Below, in pieces: positions 17,762 to 26,876 of a DNA stretch of 62,606 nucleotides. Where the stretch lies: positions 9,795 through 72,400 of the forward strand of contig JAPPGZ010000046.1 of NCBI GenBank assembly GCA_028874905.1, read 5' to 3'. How positions within the stretch are numbered: position 1 is the stretch's first letter; each line of letters starts with the position of its first letter. Source of the stretch: Gemmatimonadota bacterium (lineage in GTDB: Bacteria > Gemmatimonadota > Gemmatimonadetes > Longimicrobiales > Gaopeijiaceae). Made by a program: the position numbers and the translations under genes. The notes below the pieces were generated by a model. The model did not search any database. It saw only the letters and a program-made list of their open reading frames with translations, and was not told the DNA's origin.

Positions 17762-19678
17762 ATGGTACCAGCGCTCCTTTTCCTCCTCGTCGCGGGCGGC
17801 GTTTGCGGTTGGGTCTACTACCGGCGTGAATTCCACGTGCGCGCGCGTCCGCTGCTCCTGGCCGCCCGGCTCGGGGCAGTTGCGGGCGTGACGGCGCTGA
17901 TCTGGAATCCGATCGTCTCGACCGCGCCTGCGGACGCGCCGCCGGAACATTTCGTAGTCCTCGATGCGAGCGCTTCCATGAGCGCCAATGCTCCGGACGG
18001 CGTGCCGCTGTGGGACTCTGCCGTGGCGCGCGCGGGACGTTGGGCCGAGGGTGGGGCCCGTCTGCTCTCGGCGGGAGCAACCGTCGTGGCGATCGATCCC
18101 GATTCGCTGGCCACCGTTTCGCCATCGGCTGTCCGATCCGTACTCGGCGAGGCGGTTGCGGTTGCGGCCGAAGCGGGGGCAAGTGAGATCACGCTGATAA
18201 CCGATCGGCGGGTCAGCGACCCGGTCGCGATCACGCGGACCGCGAGGCAGCTCGGAGTGGGCGTGTCGGTTGACAGTCTGCACGCGCCCGGCCCAAACCT
18301 CGGGCTGGCTCGCCTCGAGGTGCCTCCGACCTCGGAGAGCGGTGTGCAGATCCGGGGCAGGGTGGATGTGCAGGGGACGTCGCGGGAGGATTCGGTCACG
18401 GTCACCGTCCATGTCGACGGTCGAGCGACGCATGCGCTGCGCCTGGTGGCCCCGGAGCAGGGCGGATTCAGCACCGCCGAATTCGCGCTGGGAGCATTGG
18501 CCGCGGGATCGCACCGTGTAAGCGCGCGACTGGAGGCGCAGGACGCTTTCCCGCTGGACGACGAGCGCACCGCGGTCGTGGAGGTGGACCCGGAAGAGAC
18601 CGGGGTGCTCCTGGTCTCGTTCGCACCGGACTGGGAGCCGCGGTTCATGCTGACGGTGCTGGACCAGGTTACGGGATTGCCGGTGCGGGGGTATCTACGT
18701 GCAGGACCGGGCAACTTCCTGCCCATGATGGCGGCGGGGGTCGCCGAGGCAGTGGACCAGGCGGGCCTGGAGCGCCTTCTGCGCCGGGCCGAGGTCGTGG
18801 TTGCGATGGGCGTGGACGGCGCGTCGCTCCAGTTCCTTGAACGTGCCACGGCCCGCGCCCGGGGCTTGATCGTCTTCCCCTCGGACGGCGCAGGCGCCGC
18901 GCTGGCGGGCGTGGCCGCGGGCGCACCGCTATCCGGCGAGTGGTATCTGCACGAGGCGCCACCGTCACCGATCGCCGCAGAGACAGACCGGCTTCTCGAT
19001 CTGCCTCCGCTGAGTGCCGTACTCCCGCTGGTTGACGACGGCGGCGGAGAGGCGCTGAGCGTCCGCCTGGGGGGCGCCGGCGAGCCGGAGGCGGCGCTGG
19101 TGCTACGCGACGAAGGCCGTCGGCGCGTGGCTGCCGTGCTGGCCCGCGGCTTCTGGCGCTGGGCATTCCGGGACGGGGCGCCGCGCGAACACTATCGCCG
19201 GCTGTGGGCCGCCGTGGGGGGTTGGATCCTGTCTGAAGGACCGATTGCCGGCGGTCCAGGGGTCCGTCCGTCCGTGCCCGTTCTGGGGCTGGGTACCCCG
19301 GTCCGCTGGCGAGGCAGGGGATACGAAGGGGAGGAGATCTCGCTGAGCGTCACGGATTCGGTTGGAGTTCCGGCGATCGACACGGTCACCGTGGTCCCGC
19401 CCGGGGCGCTGTTCACGACGCCACCCCTGCCCCCGGGACGGTACCAATACACTGTGGCTGCCTCCGATACCGCCGTGGGCACCTTCGAGGTGGAGCCCTT
19501 CACCGGGGAGATGCTGCACCGCGCCCTGGATCCGGCCGAACTCGCCGTACCCGCCGGCGAGCGGGGACCGTCGGCCCGGAGGGGTCGGCCGCTGCGGACC
19601 TGGCCATGGCCCTACCTTCTGGTCATTGGGCTCCTGTGCGCGGAATGGATCGGGCGGCGACGAGCGGGCTTGCGATAG
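17762..19678 (+). CDS. VWA-domain membrane protein of unknown function
   Basis: Two N-terminal membrane segments (about 3-20 and 32-50) precede a von Willebrand A-like domain with D68-A-S70-A-S72, matching the DxSxS half of a MIDAS. A long extracytoplasmic beta-rich region follows, and one C-terminal helix (about 617-633) ends in an RRRAGLR tail. The arrangement resembles BatA-like or glutamine-amidotransferase-like membrane proteins. It sits between the M23 peptidase and ftsY in the same transcript. I do not recognise a specific function. No clear ribosome site precedes ATG 17762. Confidence 0.6.
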   Translation: MVPALLFLLVAGGVCGWVYYRREFHVRARPLLLAARLGAVAGVTALIWNPIVSTAPADAPPEHFVVLDASASMSANAPDGVPLWDSAVARAGRWAEGGARLLSAGATVVAIDPDSLATVSPSAVRSVLGEAVAVAAEAGASEITLITDRRVSDPVAITRTARQLGVGVSVDSLHAPGPNLGLARLEVPPTSESGVQIRGRVDVQGTSREDSVTVTVHVDGRATHALRLVAPEQGGFSTAEFALGALAAGSHRVSARLEAQDAFPLDDERTAVVEVDPEETGVLLVSFAPDWEPRFMLTVLDQVTGLPVRGYLRAGPGNFLPMMAAGVAEAVDQAGLERLLRRAEVVVAMGVDGASLQFLERATARARGLIVFPSDGAGAALAGVAAGAPLSGEWYLHEAPPSPIAAETDRLLDLPPLSAVLPLVDDGGGEALSVRLGGAGEPEAALVLRDEGRRRVAAVLARGFWRWAFRDGAPREHYRRLWAAVGGWILSEGPIAGGPGVRPSVPVLGLGTPVRWRGRGYEGEEISLSVTDSVGVPAIDTVTVVPPGALFTTPPLPPGRYQYTVAASDTAVGTFEVEPFTGEMLHRALDPAELAVPAGERGPSARRGRPLRTWPWPYLLVIGLLCAEWIGRRRAGLR

Positions 19679-19680
19679 AA

Positions 19681-20556
19681 ATGGGAATATGGCGGCGCAC
19701 GCTCGCGCGGGCGGTTCCCGCGTCGTTTCGCCGAGTGGACGCCACGGCACTCGAAGACCTGGAAGAGCGGCTTATCATGGCCGACTTCGGGGTGGAGGCC
19801 AGCATGCGTCTGGTCGCCGCCGTGGACAGGGAAGCGCGCAGGGGTGCGGTACGAGACGAGGCGGGGTTGCGCGCCGTCCTCGCCGACCAGCTCCGGGCCG
19901 TCTTCGACGGTGACGCGAACGAGTCCCTGGCGGTGGCCGCCGAACCGCCGACGGTGTATCTGGTTGTGGGCGTCAACGGAGTGGGCAAGACCACGACCGT
20001 GGGCAAGCTGGCTCACCGTTTCGTATCGGCGGGGCAAAGTGTGGTGATCGCCGCGGCCGACACGTTCCGGGCAGCTGCGATCCCGCAACTCGGACGCTGG
20101 GCCGAGCGGGCCGGAGCCGACTTCGTGGGGGGGCAGCCGGGCGGGGATCCGGCGGCGGTCGCCTACGACGCGCTTGAGGCGGCCTTGGCACGCCGTAGTG
20201 ACATGGTGCTCGTGGACACGGCGGGCCGTCTCCATACCCATCAGGGCCTGATGAACGAGCTGGCCAAGGTGGAGCGCGTGATCCGCGAGCGCCACGCCGG
20301 TGCTCCCCACGAGACGCTCCTGGTCCTCGACGCGACGGTCGGGCAGAACGGACTCGTTCAGGCGCGTGAGTTTTCGCGCTTTGTCGATGTCACCGGCATC
20401 GTGCTTGCCAAGATGGACTCGACGGCCCGGGGAGGCATCGTCGTAGCGCTTCGTGACGAGCTGGGGATTCCTGTCCGGCTGGTGGGGGTGGGGGAAGCCC
20501 TGGACGACCTTGTGCCCTTCAACGTGGAAGACTTCGTGGGTGGCCTGGTGTCATGA
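19681..20556 (+). CDS. ftsY: signal recognition particle receptor FtsY
   Basis: An SRP GTPase that docks ribosome-SRP complexes at the membrane. A short N domain with no acidic A domain leads into the G domain. G1 is GVNGVGKT (97-104); ADTFRAAA, DTAGRLHT and LAKMDST are the other signatures. ATG 19681 comes right after the previous stop. An upstream in-frame ATG would add residues read from the VWA gene and is unlikely. 291 residues, the compact form. Overlaps recG (ATGA). Confidence 0.94.
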   Translation: MGIWRRTLARAVPASFRRVDATALEDLEERLIMADFGVEASMRLVAAVDREARRGAVRDEAGLRAVLADQLRAVFDGDANESLAVAAEPPTVYLVVGVNGVGKTTTVGKLAHRFVSAGQSVVIAAADTFRAAAIPQLGRWAERAGADFVGGQPGGDPAAVAYDALEAALARRSDMVLVDTAGRLHTHQGLMNELAKVERVIRERHAGAPHETLLVLDATVGQNGLVQAREFSRFVDVTGIVLAKMDSTARGGIVVALRDELGIPVRLVGVGEALDDLVPFNVEDFVGGLVS

Positions 20557-22619
20557 CCCTGCTCGACAAGCCCGTGCAGTTCCTCAAGGGGGTCGGGCCG
20601 AGGCGTGCGGAGGCCCTGGCCCGCATGAGGATCCTGTGCGCGAGGGACCTCCTCTACCACGTTCCGCGGCGCTATGACGATGCCTCGACCATCACGCCCC
20701 TTGAACTTGCCCAGGTGGGCATGGACGTGACCGCGGTGGGAGACGTGCGGAGCAAGGGCGTCGTTCCCACGCGGTCGGGGCTGCGCATCTTCCAGGCCGT
20801 CATCCAGGACGACACCGGGATCATCACGTGTGCCTGGCCCGGGCAGCCGTGGGTCGAGCGCGGCATGCGCGTGGGCGACAGGATCCTGGTTACCGGCCCG
20901 GTGAAGTTCTTCCATGGCCGCCAGATTCAGCCGCGGGAGCACACGCTCCTGGCCCGCGCCTCGGATGGCACCCCGTCGCCCGATTCGGCCGGCAGGATAT
21001 TCGCCATCTATCCCGCCTCGGACGAACTGCCCCAGTGGATCTTCCGGCGCGTTTTCTCACAGAACCTGGACTGGCTCCTCAAGCAAGTGCGGGCCGAGGA
21101 GTATCTGCCACCCCCGGTCCGGGGGGATCTGATGGAACTCCCCGACGCGCTCGAGACGCTGCACCGCCCGCGCTCCCTCGCACAGGTGGACGACGCCCGG
21201 CGCCGACTCGCGCACGACGAGCTCTTCTTCCTTCAGCTTCTGCAGGCGAGGGAGCGCTACCGCGCCACGCGTGAACGGCCCGGAATCGCGTTCCGGCGCA
21301 CCAACGAGCTCATCCGCGCGTTGCACGAGCGCCTGCCTTTCAAGCTGACGGGTGCCCAGATCGCGGCGCTGCGCGAGATCTATGCCGACATGACGTCCCC
21401 GCGGCGCATGAGCCGGATGCTCCAGGGCGACGTGGGCTCGGGGAAAACCCTGGTCGCCCTCTTCGCCATGCTGCTGGCCGTCGAAGGCGGATACCAGGCC
21501 GCAATGATGGCGCCGACCGAGATACTCGCCGAACAGCACGCGCAGCGTATCGGCGAGTTGGGGCTGGATGTCGCATTGCTGGTGGGCTCGATGACCGGCG
21601 CGCGCAGGAAGGCGGCCCGTGCCCGGATCGCGGATGGAGACGCCGGACTTGTGGTCGGCACGCACGCGCTCATCCAGGAAGGGGTCGACTTCCGCGCTCT
21701 CGGCCTCCTGGTGGTCGACGAGCAGCACCGGTTCGGCGTGCGGCAGCGCATGGCCCTCGCCGAGCGGAATCCGGCCCCCGATGTGCTGGTCATGTCGGCC
21801 ACGCCGATCCCGCGTTCGCTTGCCATGGCGGTGCATGGCCATCTGGACATCAGCGTGATCGACGAACTCCCGCCGGGCCGCCGTCCCGTGACCACGCGCC
21901 TCGTGGGCCCGGACGAGCGTAGCCAGGTGTTCCGCGAGGTCGGCGAACGGCTCGACAAGGGACAGCAGGCCTACGTCGTCTACCCCGTGATCGAGGAGTC
22001 CGTGAAGACCGAGTTGCGTGCCGCGGAAACCGAGTACGACCGGCTCCGGCGCGAGGACTTCGCGGGGCGTGAGGTCGCGCTGCTGCATGGACGGATGCCC
22101 GGCGAGGAGAAGGACCGGATCATGCGCGCGTTCCTGGCCGGCCATGTGGACGTGCTCGTCTCCACCACCGTGATCGAAGTGGGGATCGATGTGCCCAACG
22201 CCACCGCCATGGTGATCGAGAACGCGGAGCGTTTCGGACTGAGCCAGCTCCACCAGTTGCGCGGCAGAATCGGGCGCGGCGACCAGGGGGGGGTGTGCTT
22301 CGTGATCTCGGACGGCGGGGAGGGGGCGAACGACCGCCTGCGGGCATTCGCCCGGACGACGGACGGCTTCGAGATCGCGGCGGAGGACCTTCGCATCCGC
22401 GGCCAGGGAGACCTCTTCGGGGCCGAGCAGCACGGCCATCGGACGGAGCTGCGATTCGCCGATGTCCTCGAGCACGGCGACCTTATCGCCCCCGCCCGCG
22501 ACCGGGCCCGCGCCCTGGTCGACGCCGACCCCCTCCTGACCGCCGACGAAAACGCGCTGGTTCGGTTCCTCCTGGAGCGGCGCTACGGCGACAGGCTGAA
22601 ACTCTTCGGGCTGGGTTGA
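20553..22619 (+). CDS. recG: ATP-dependent DNA helicase RecG
   Basis: A branch-migrating helicase that processes stalled forks and recombination intermediates. An N-terminal wedge/OB domain (about 1-150) precedes helicase motif I GDVGSGKT (G297, K298), the DEQH box (389-392), SATPIPR motif III, and the C-terminal helicase block ending QLRGRIGRG. The RecG tail GQGDLFG is present. 688 residues, normal length. Confidence 0.95.
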   Translation: MTLLDKPVQFLKGVGPRRAEALARMRILCARDLLYHVPRRYDDASTITPLELAQVGMDVTAVGDVRSKGVVPTRSGLRIFQAVIQDDTGIITCAWPGQPWVERGMRVGDRILVTGPVKFFHGRQIQPREHTLLARASDGTPSPDSAGRIFAIYPASDELPQWIFRRVFSQNLDWLLKQVRAEEYLPPPVRGDLMELPDALETLHRPRSLAQVDDARRRLAHDELFFLQLLQARERYRATRERPGIAFRRTNELIRALHERLPFKLTGAQIAALREIYADMTSPRRMSRMLQGDVGSGKTLVALFAMLLAVEGGYQAAMMAPTEILAEQHAQRIGELGLDVALLVGSMTGARRKAARARIADGDAGLVVGTHALIQEGVDFRALGLLVVDEQHRFGVRQRMALAERNPAPDVLVMSATPIPRSLAMAVHGHLDISVIDELPPGRRPVTTRLVGPDERSQVFREVGERLDKGQQAYVVYPVIEESVKTELRAAETEYDRLRREDFAGREVALLHGRMPGEEKDRIMRAFLAGHVDVLVSTTVIEVGIDVPNATAMVIENAERFGLSQLHQLRGRIGRGDQGGVCFVISDGGEGANDRLRAFARTTDGFEIAAEDLRIRGQGDLFGAEQHGHRTELRFADVLEHGDLIAPARDRARALVDADPLLTADENALVRFLLERRYGDRLKLFGLG

Positions 22620-22654
22620 ACCGGCCATCACGCTTCCGGTAGCTTCCGAATCCA

Positions 22655-23941
22655 ATGTCCCTGGTCAAAGATCTGCACCGCCTGGCAGAAGAGCCGGTCA
22701 CCGTTTCGGGCTGGATAGCCTCCGTCCGCGTTCACGCCAGAGTCGCCTTTGTGGTCGTGCGTGACGGAACCGGCGTGGTTCAGGGCGTTGTCGTCAAGTC
22801 CGCCGTGTCGGAAGGCACCTGGGAACTTGTCACGTCGCTCACGCAGGAGAGCTGCGTTGCGGTCTGCGGAGTCGTGCGGGAGGACGCCAGGGCACCGGGC
22901 GGATATGAGCTCACGGTTTCCGATGTGGAGATCGTCGGTGCCAGCGAAGAGTATCCGATTCAACCCAAGGAGCACGGTGTCGAATTCCTCCTGGATCACC
23001 GTCACCTGTGGCTGAGATCCAGCCTGCAGCGCGCGGGGCTCAAGGTGCGAGCGGAGGTGGAACAGGCCATTCACGACTTCCTGTATGAGCGTGACTTCGT
23101 CCGGATCGACACCCCGATTCTGACGGGGGCCATCGGCGAGTCCGCCGGCACGCTCTTCGAGACCGACTATTTCGGCGAACGCGCCTTCCTTGCCCAGACC
23201 GGCCAACTCTACGTGGAGAGCGCCTGCCCGGCCTTCCGCAAGGTATACTGCTTTGGGCCGACCTTCCGCGCCGAGAAGTCGAAGACGCGCCGGCACCTGA
23301 CGGAATTCTGGATGGTCGAGCCCGAGGTGGCGTTTGCCGATTCCGACGACAACATGACCCTGCAGGAGTCCTTTGTCTGTCACATGGTCGAACGCGCCCT
23401 GGAGCGCTGCGGTCCGGAGTTGGAGGTGCTCGGCCGTGACCGGGGCCGTCTGGAGTCGGTGGTCGCTCCCTTCCCGCGGATCAGCTACTGCGAGGCCGTC
23501 GAGCGGCTCAAAGCCGAAGGACGCGAGTTGGAGTGGGGCAGGGATCTGGGTGTCGTAGAGGAGACGCTCATTTCGGATTGGTTCGACCGCCCCGTCTTCG
23601 TCTACAACTACCCGAAGCAGGCGAAGGCCTTCTATATGAAGGAGAACCCCGACGATCCGCGCACGGTTCTGTGCAACGATCTGCTCGCGCCCGACGGCTA
23701 CGGCGAGATCATCGGGGGGAGCCAGCGGGAAGACGATCACGACCGTCTCCTCGCGCGGATCCGCGAAGAGGGACTGCCCGAGGAGGCCTACAATTGGTAC
23801 CTGGACCTGCGAAAGTTCGGGACCTTCCCCCACTCCGGCTTCGGATTGGGGGTGGAGCGGACCGTGGGGTGGATAACGGGTCGGCCGCATATTCGCGAAC
23901 TCGTTCCATTCCCGCGCCTGATCAACCGTCTGACGCCGTGA
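22655..23941 (+). CDS. asnS: asparagine--tRNA ligase
   Basis: A class IIb synthetase. An OB-fold anticodon domain (about 15-100) precedes the catalytic domain with GESAGTLFETDYFG, motif 2 around FGPTFRAEKSKTRRHLTEF, and motif 3 GFGLGVERTVGWI. The segment PVFVYNYPKQAKAFYMKEN separates AsnRS from AspRS. 428 residues. The first gene after a 35-bp gap downstream of recG, probably still co-transcribed. Confidence 0.95.
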   Translation: MSLVKDLHRLAEEPVTVSGWIASVRVHARVAFVVVRDGTGVVQGVVVKSAVSEGTWELVTSLTQESCVAVCGVVREDARAPGGYELTVSDVEIVGASEEYPIQPKEHGVEFLLDHRHLWLRSSLQRAGLKVRAEVEQAIHDFLYERDFVRIDTPILTGAIGESAGTLFETDYFGERAFLAQTGQLYVESACPAFRKVYCFGPTFRAEKSKTRRHLTEFWMVEPEVAFADSDDNMTLQESFVCHMVERALERCGPELEVLGRDRGRLESVVAPFPRISYCEAVERLKAEGRELEWGRDLGVVEETLISDWFDRPVFVYNYPKQAKAFYMKENPDDPRTVLCNDLLAPDGYGEIIGGSQREDDHDRLLARIREEGLPEEAYNWYLDLRKFGTFPHSGFGLGVERTVGWITGRPHIRELVPFPRLINRLTP

Positions 23942-23996
23942 CCGCGGACGCCGCAAGCGCAGATTCCGCGAGTGTGGCCGCCCCGACGCGCTGAAC

Positions 23997-25025
23997 GTGG
24001 CTACGCTGGTCATCGATCTCATGGACCGGCGGCCGATCTGGGCGCTTCCTGACCGGGCGCGCGAGCGCATTGTCCGGGCGGTGCCGGCCGACTGGACGGT
24101 GAAGTTCATGGAGACGCCGGCCGACGGTTCGGGTGACGGGGTGCAGCGCGCGCCCCCCGAGCTGTTGAAGGCGGTGAGGTCGGCGAGAGTCTACATGGGA
24201 TACGGGATCCCCGCGGAGGTGCTCGGAGCCGGACCCGGGCTCGAGTGGGTGCATTCGGGGGCCGCCGGCGTGGGATCCTCGCTCGGTCCCGAGATGTTCT
24301 CCCGGGAGATCCTTTTCACCAACTCGGCGGGTATCCACGCCGAGCCGATGTCCGAGACCGTACTTGCGATGATCTTCCACTTTGCGCGCGGTCTCGATCT
24401 GGCCGTCCGGGCCCAGCGTGAAGGGCGCTGGAGTGCGCCGTCCTACTGGGCGGCGGATGCGCCGGTCACCGAGGTGGGTGGAGCCACGATGGGCATCGTG
24501 GGGTATGGGGGGATCGGAAGGGCGGTCGCCCGCAGGGCCGCTGCCCTGGGTTGCAGGGTGCTCGCGTTGCGCAGGAGGCGCGTGCCGGGGGGTGGGGAGG
24601 GGGTGGAGGTGGTTGCCGGGGAGGACGGGTTGAACCGCGTCCTGTCACAGTCGGACTACGTGGTGCTGACGATTCCCGAGACCGGCGAGACACGCGGGAT
24701 CATGACCCGGAAGCGGTTGTTTTCGATGAAGCCGGGAGCAGTCCTGATCAACGTCGCACGCGGTCGGCTGGTGGACGAGGACGCGTTGCTGGAGGCGCTG
24801 AATTCGGGTCATCTGCGCGGAGCCGGACTCGACGTGTTTCACACCGAACCCCTGCCCGGCGGTCATCCCTTCTACGCGCACCCGAACGTGGTGATGACCC
24901 CCCACGTGTCGGCGACCACCCGCAGGTTCTGGGACCGCGAAACCGACCTGATCACCGACAACATCGCCCGGTTCGTAAGCGGCGAGCCCCTGCGCAACCT
25001 GGTCGACAAGGAGGCCGGCTACTAG
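23997..25025 (+). CDS. D-2-hydroxyacid dehydrogenase family protein
   Basis: An NAD(P)-dependent dehydrogenase of the D-isomer-specific family. The nucleotide fold has GIVGYGGIGRAVARR (about 164-178). The catalytic arginine lies in NVARGRLVDE, the glutamate in DVFHTEPL, and the histidine in TPHVSATT. Substrate cannot be read from sequence; hydroxypyruvate, glyoxylate or an aromatic keto acid are possible. The start is GTG with no clear ribosome site. The stop codon TAG coincides with the first bases of a 175-bp repeat. Confidence 0.82.
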   Translation: MATLVIDLMDRRPIWALPDRARERIVRAVPADWTVKFMETPADGSGDGVQRAPPELLKAVRSARVYMGYGIPAEVLGAGPGLEWVHSGAAGVGSSLGPEMFSREILFTNSAGIHAEPMSETVLAMIFHFARGLDLAVRAQREGRWSAPSYWAADAPVTEVGGATMGIVGYGGIGRAVARRAAALGCRVLALRRRRVPGGGEGVEVVAGEDGLNRVLSQSDYVVLTIPETGETRGIMTRKRLFSMKPGAVLINVARGRLVDEDALLEALNSGHLRGAGLDVFHTEPLPGGHPFYAHPNVVMTPHVSATTRRFWDRETDLITDNIARFVSGEPLRNLVDKEAGY

Positions 25026-25197
25026 CAGCCCGCGGATAAGATCCCCCCGGCATTCGAGCCGCGATGCTTCCGGGCCGGACCGCGTCGCTCTGCGTTGCTC
25101 CTCGGGCCCGTAGCGCTGCTACCGGCCCTTCGTTGTGCCTTGCCGGCCCGGGGCCTCGCCGCTCTCGGTGCTCGGGCGGCTTTGTCCACGGACTGTG
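25023..25197. repeat. 175-bp foldback repeat, copy 1
   Basis: The same 175-bp sequence recurs at 32482-32656, same length and same orientation, with about 20 mismatches by eye. Both copies begin exactly at the TAG stop codon of the upstream gene. The interior folds on itself: GGGCC-GTAGC and GCTAC-GGCCC arms surround a GCT centre, and GGGCCGG/CCGGCCC and other pairs extend outward. It resembles a REP-like or MITE-like element or a structured RNA. No protein-coding role is supported. Confidence 0.8.
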
Positions 25198-25219
25198 GGC
25201 GCGGGTCGGCGCCCCGCCG

Positions 25220-25636
25220 CTACTGGTGCTCCCGCCGCTTGACCTCGTCCCAGATGCCGTCCAGCAGTTCGAGGGCCGTTCCGGGCAGCGGCAATCCGCG
25301 TGCCCTCGCCAGCCGTTCCACCTCTTGAAACCGCACCCTGAACTTGCGGGTCGCCTGGTCCAGAGCGTCGGCGGGATCCACGTGCGCGAGACGAGCGAGA
25401 TTCACCACCGCAAACAGCAGATCCCCCACCTCGGCTTGAATGGCCGCGCGAGCGTCCGCCTCGGTCGTCACCAGGGCAGCGACTTCTTCGGCCTCCTCGA
25501 ATACCTTCTGAAGCGCACCCGCGGGTTCCTGCCAATCGAACCCCAGACCGCTTGCCCGTTGCTGAACCGCCAGGGCTCTGGCCATGGCGTCACGGCGCTC
25601 TCGCGGCTCGTCGTTTCCAGGCGGTCGCCCGTGCAT
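25220..25636 (-). CDS. mazG: MazG-type nucleotide pyrophosphohydrolase, short form
   Basis: Hydrolyses non-canonical or excess NTPs to NMP and pyrophosphate. Only one MazG domain is present, matching the C-terminal half of E. coli MazG. GFDW marks its start. The metal-binding helices carry EEAEE and EVGDLLF, followed by LARLAHVDPADALDQA. I chose the ATG at 25636, because GGGAGGAG lies 3-4 nt upstream on the minus strand; a longer GTG start is possible. 138 residues. It is divergent from alr. Confidence 0.85.
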   Translation of the reverse strand: MHGRPPGNDEPRERRDAMARALAVQQRASGLGFDWQEPAGALQKVFEEAEEVAALVTTEADARAAIQAEVGDLLFAVVNLARLAHVDPADALDQATRKFRVRFQEVERLARARGLPLPGTALELLDGIWDEVKRREHQ

Positions 25637-25656
25637 TCGCTCCTCCCATCGCCCAA

Positions 25657-25704
25657 TTGACACTGCGTCAAGTTACGCGCGAGCCGTACGACGTGTCATA
25701 TTAT
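25657..25704. promoter_or_regulatory. AT-rich divergent intergenic region with inverted repeat
   Basis: Between mazG (minus) and alr (plus) lies TTGAC-N5-GTCAA at 25657-25671, a perfect 5-bp inverted repeat, and an AT-rich TATTAT at 25699-25704. The repeat could be an operator. The hexamers are not spaced as one standard promoter, so I assign no exact start site. Confidence 0.35.
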
Positions 25705-25739
25705 CTCGCATACCACATTCGACCCCTGTATCCGCGCCC

Positions 25740-26876
25740 GTGTCTCCCGCCCATCGCCCCACCCACCCCCGCGACCGCGCATGGGTCGAAGTCGACCTCG
25801 CCGCCATCCGACGCAATCTGGATCGCGTGCGCGAGGTCGCGGGTGCGCAGGTCAAGCTGGTGACCATGGTCAAGGCCGACGGCTACGGCCTCGGTGTACG
25901 GCGCGTTCTGGAGGCGATTCGCCCCGCCGGCCCATTCGGCTACGGTGTCGCGACGCTGGACGAGGGACTCGAACTGCTGAGGCTCGGCTTGCCCGAACCG
26001 ATCATGGTATACACCCCGCTTCCTCACGGCTCCCTGGCCCGCTGCGTGGGCGCCGGCCTCATCCCTGCCGTCTCCGACCTCGACACCCTCGCCGCGCTCG
26101 GCCGGCTTGCCGCGCCGCCGTCCGCGTCCCGAGACGCGATTCCGTTTCAGATCGAGGTCGACACGGGCATGGGACGGGCGGGCTTCCACCTCGGCGAAGC
26201 CGCCACATGGTGGCCCGAGGTCATGCGGGCCACGCGGGCCGGCCTTCGCCTCTTCGGCATCTTCACGCACCTTCACTCCGCCGACCACCCCGAACTCGGC
26301 AGCGCGCGCGCGCAGGTCTCCAGCTTCGACCGGTTGGTGCGCGACGCCGCGGGGATCGGACCGGACGTCCTGGTTCACTGCGCCAACAGCGCGGGCTCGC
26401 TTCGCCTGGTGTCCCGGACCGCCAACGCGGTTCGTCCCGGCATCTATCTATACGGAGGCGATATCGGCGATCCCGCCAACCCGCCCCGACCCGTTGCGGC
26501 CGTGCGGGCGCGGGTGGTGCTCGTGCGCGAAGTTCCGCCCGGCGCGACGCTCGGCTACGGTGCGACCTATGCGGCCCGCGCCACTGAGCGCTGGGCCGCG
26601 GTAGGCATCGGTTACGGTGACGGGCTGCCCCGGGTGCTGGGCAACCGCGGGTGGGCCATCGCCGGGGGCAGCAGGGTGCCGATCCTGGGGCGGATCTCCA
26701 TGGACACGACCGTGGTACGTGTCTCTGGGGATGTTTCGGTCGGCGATATCGTTACGTTTGTCGGGCGCGATGGCGAAGCCGAGCTGTCCCTGGAGGAGGT
26801 CGCCGAGTCGGCGCGGACCATCGGGTACGAGATCCTGACAGGACTCTCGTCCCGGTTGCCCCGAGTGCGAATATGA
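25740..26876 (+). CDS. alr: alanine racemase
   Basis: A PLP enzyme that supplies D-alanine for peptidoglycan. The PLP lysine is K45 in VKADGYGLG. The barrel segment GIFTHLHSAD, the catalytic-tyrosine region GYGATY, GIGYGDGLPR and GRISMDTTVV are all present. I chose GTG 25740 (378 residues), which places the conserved AWVEVDLAAI near the N-terminus; an open frame upstream crosses the mazG promoter region and is unlikely. The stop overlaps cdd. No ddl is visible in the window. Confidence 0.93.
   Translation: MSPAHRPTHPRDRAWVEVDLAAIRRNLDRVREVAGAQVKLVTMVKADGYGLGVRRVLEAIRPAGPFGYGVATLDEGLELLRLGLPEPIMVYTPLPHGSLARCVGAGLIPAVSDLDTLAALGRLAAPPSASRDAIPFQIEVDTGMGRAGFHLGEAATWWPEVMRATRAGLRLFGIFTHLHSADHPELGSARAQVSSFDRLVRDAAGIGPDVLVHCANSAGSLRLVSRTANAVRPGIYLYGGDIGDPANPPRPVAAVRARVVLVREVPPGATLGYGATYAARATERWAAVGIGYGDGLPRVLGNRGWAIAGGSRVPILGRISMDTTVVRVSGDVSVGDIVTFVGRDGEAELSLEEVAESARTIGYEILTGLSSRLPRVRI

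Noticed and set aside
25064..25660. Plus-strand frame starting in the 175-bp repeat and crossing mazG
   Set aside because: It reads through the opposite strand of mazG. Conservation in the repeat follows DNA structure, not codons.
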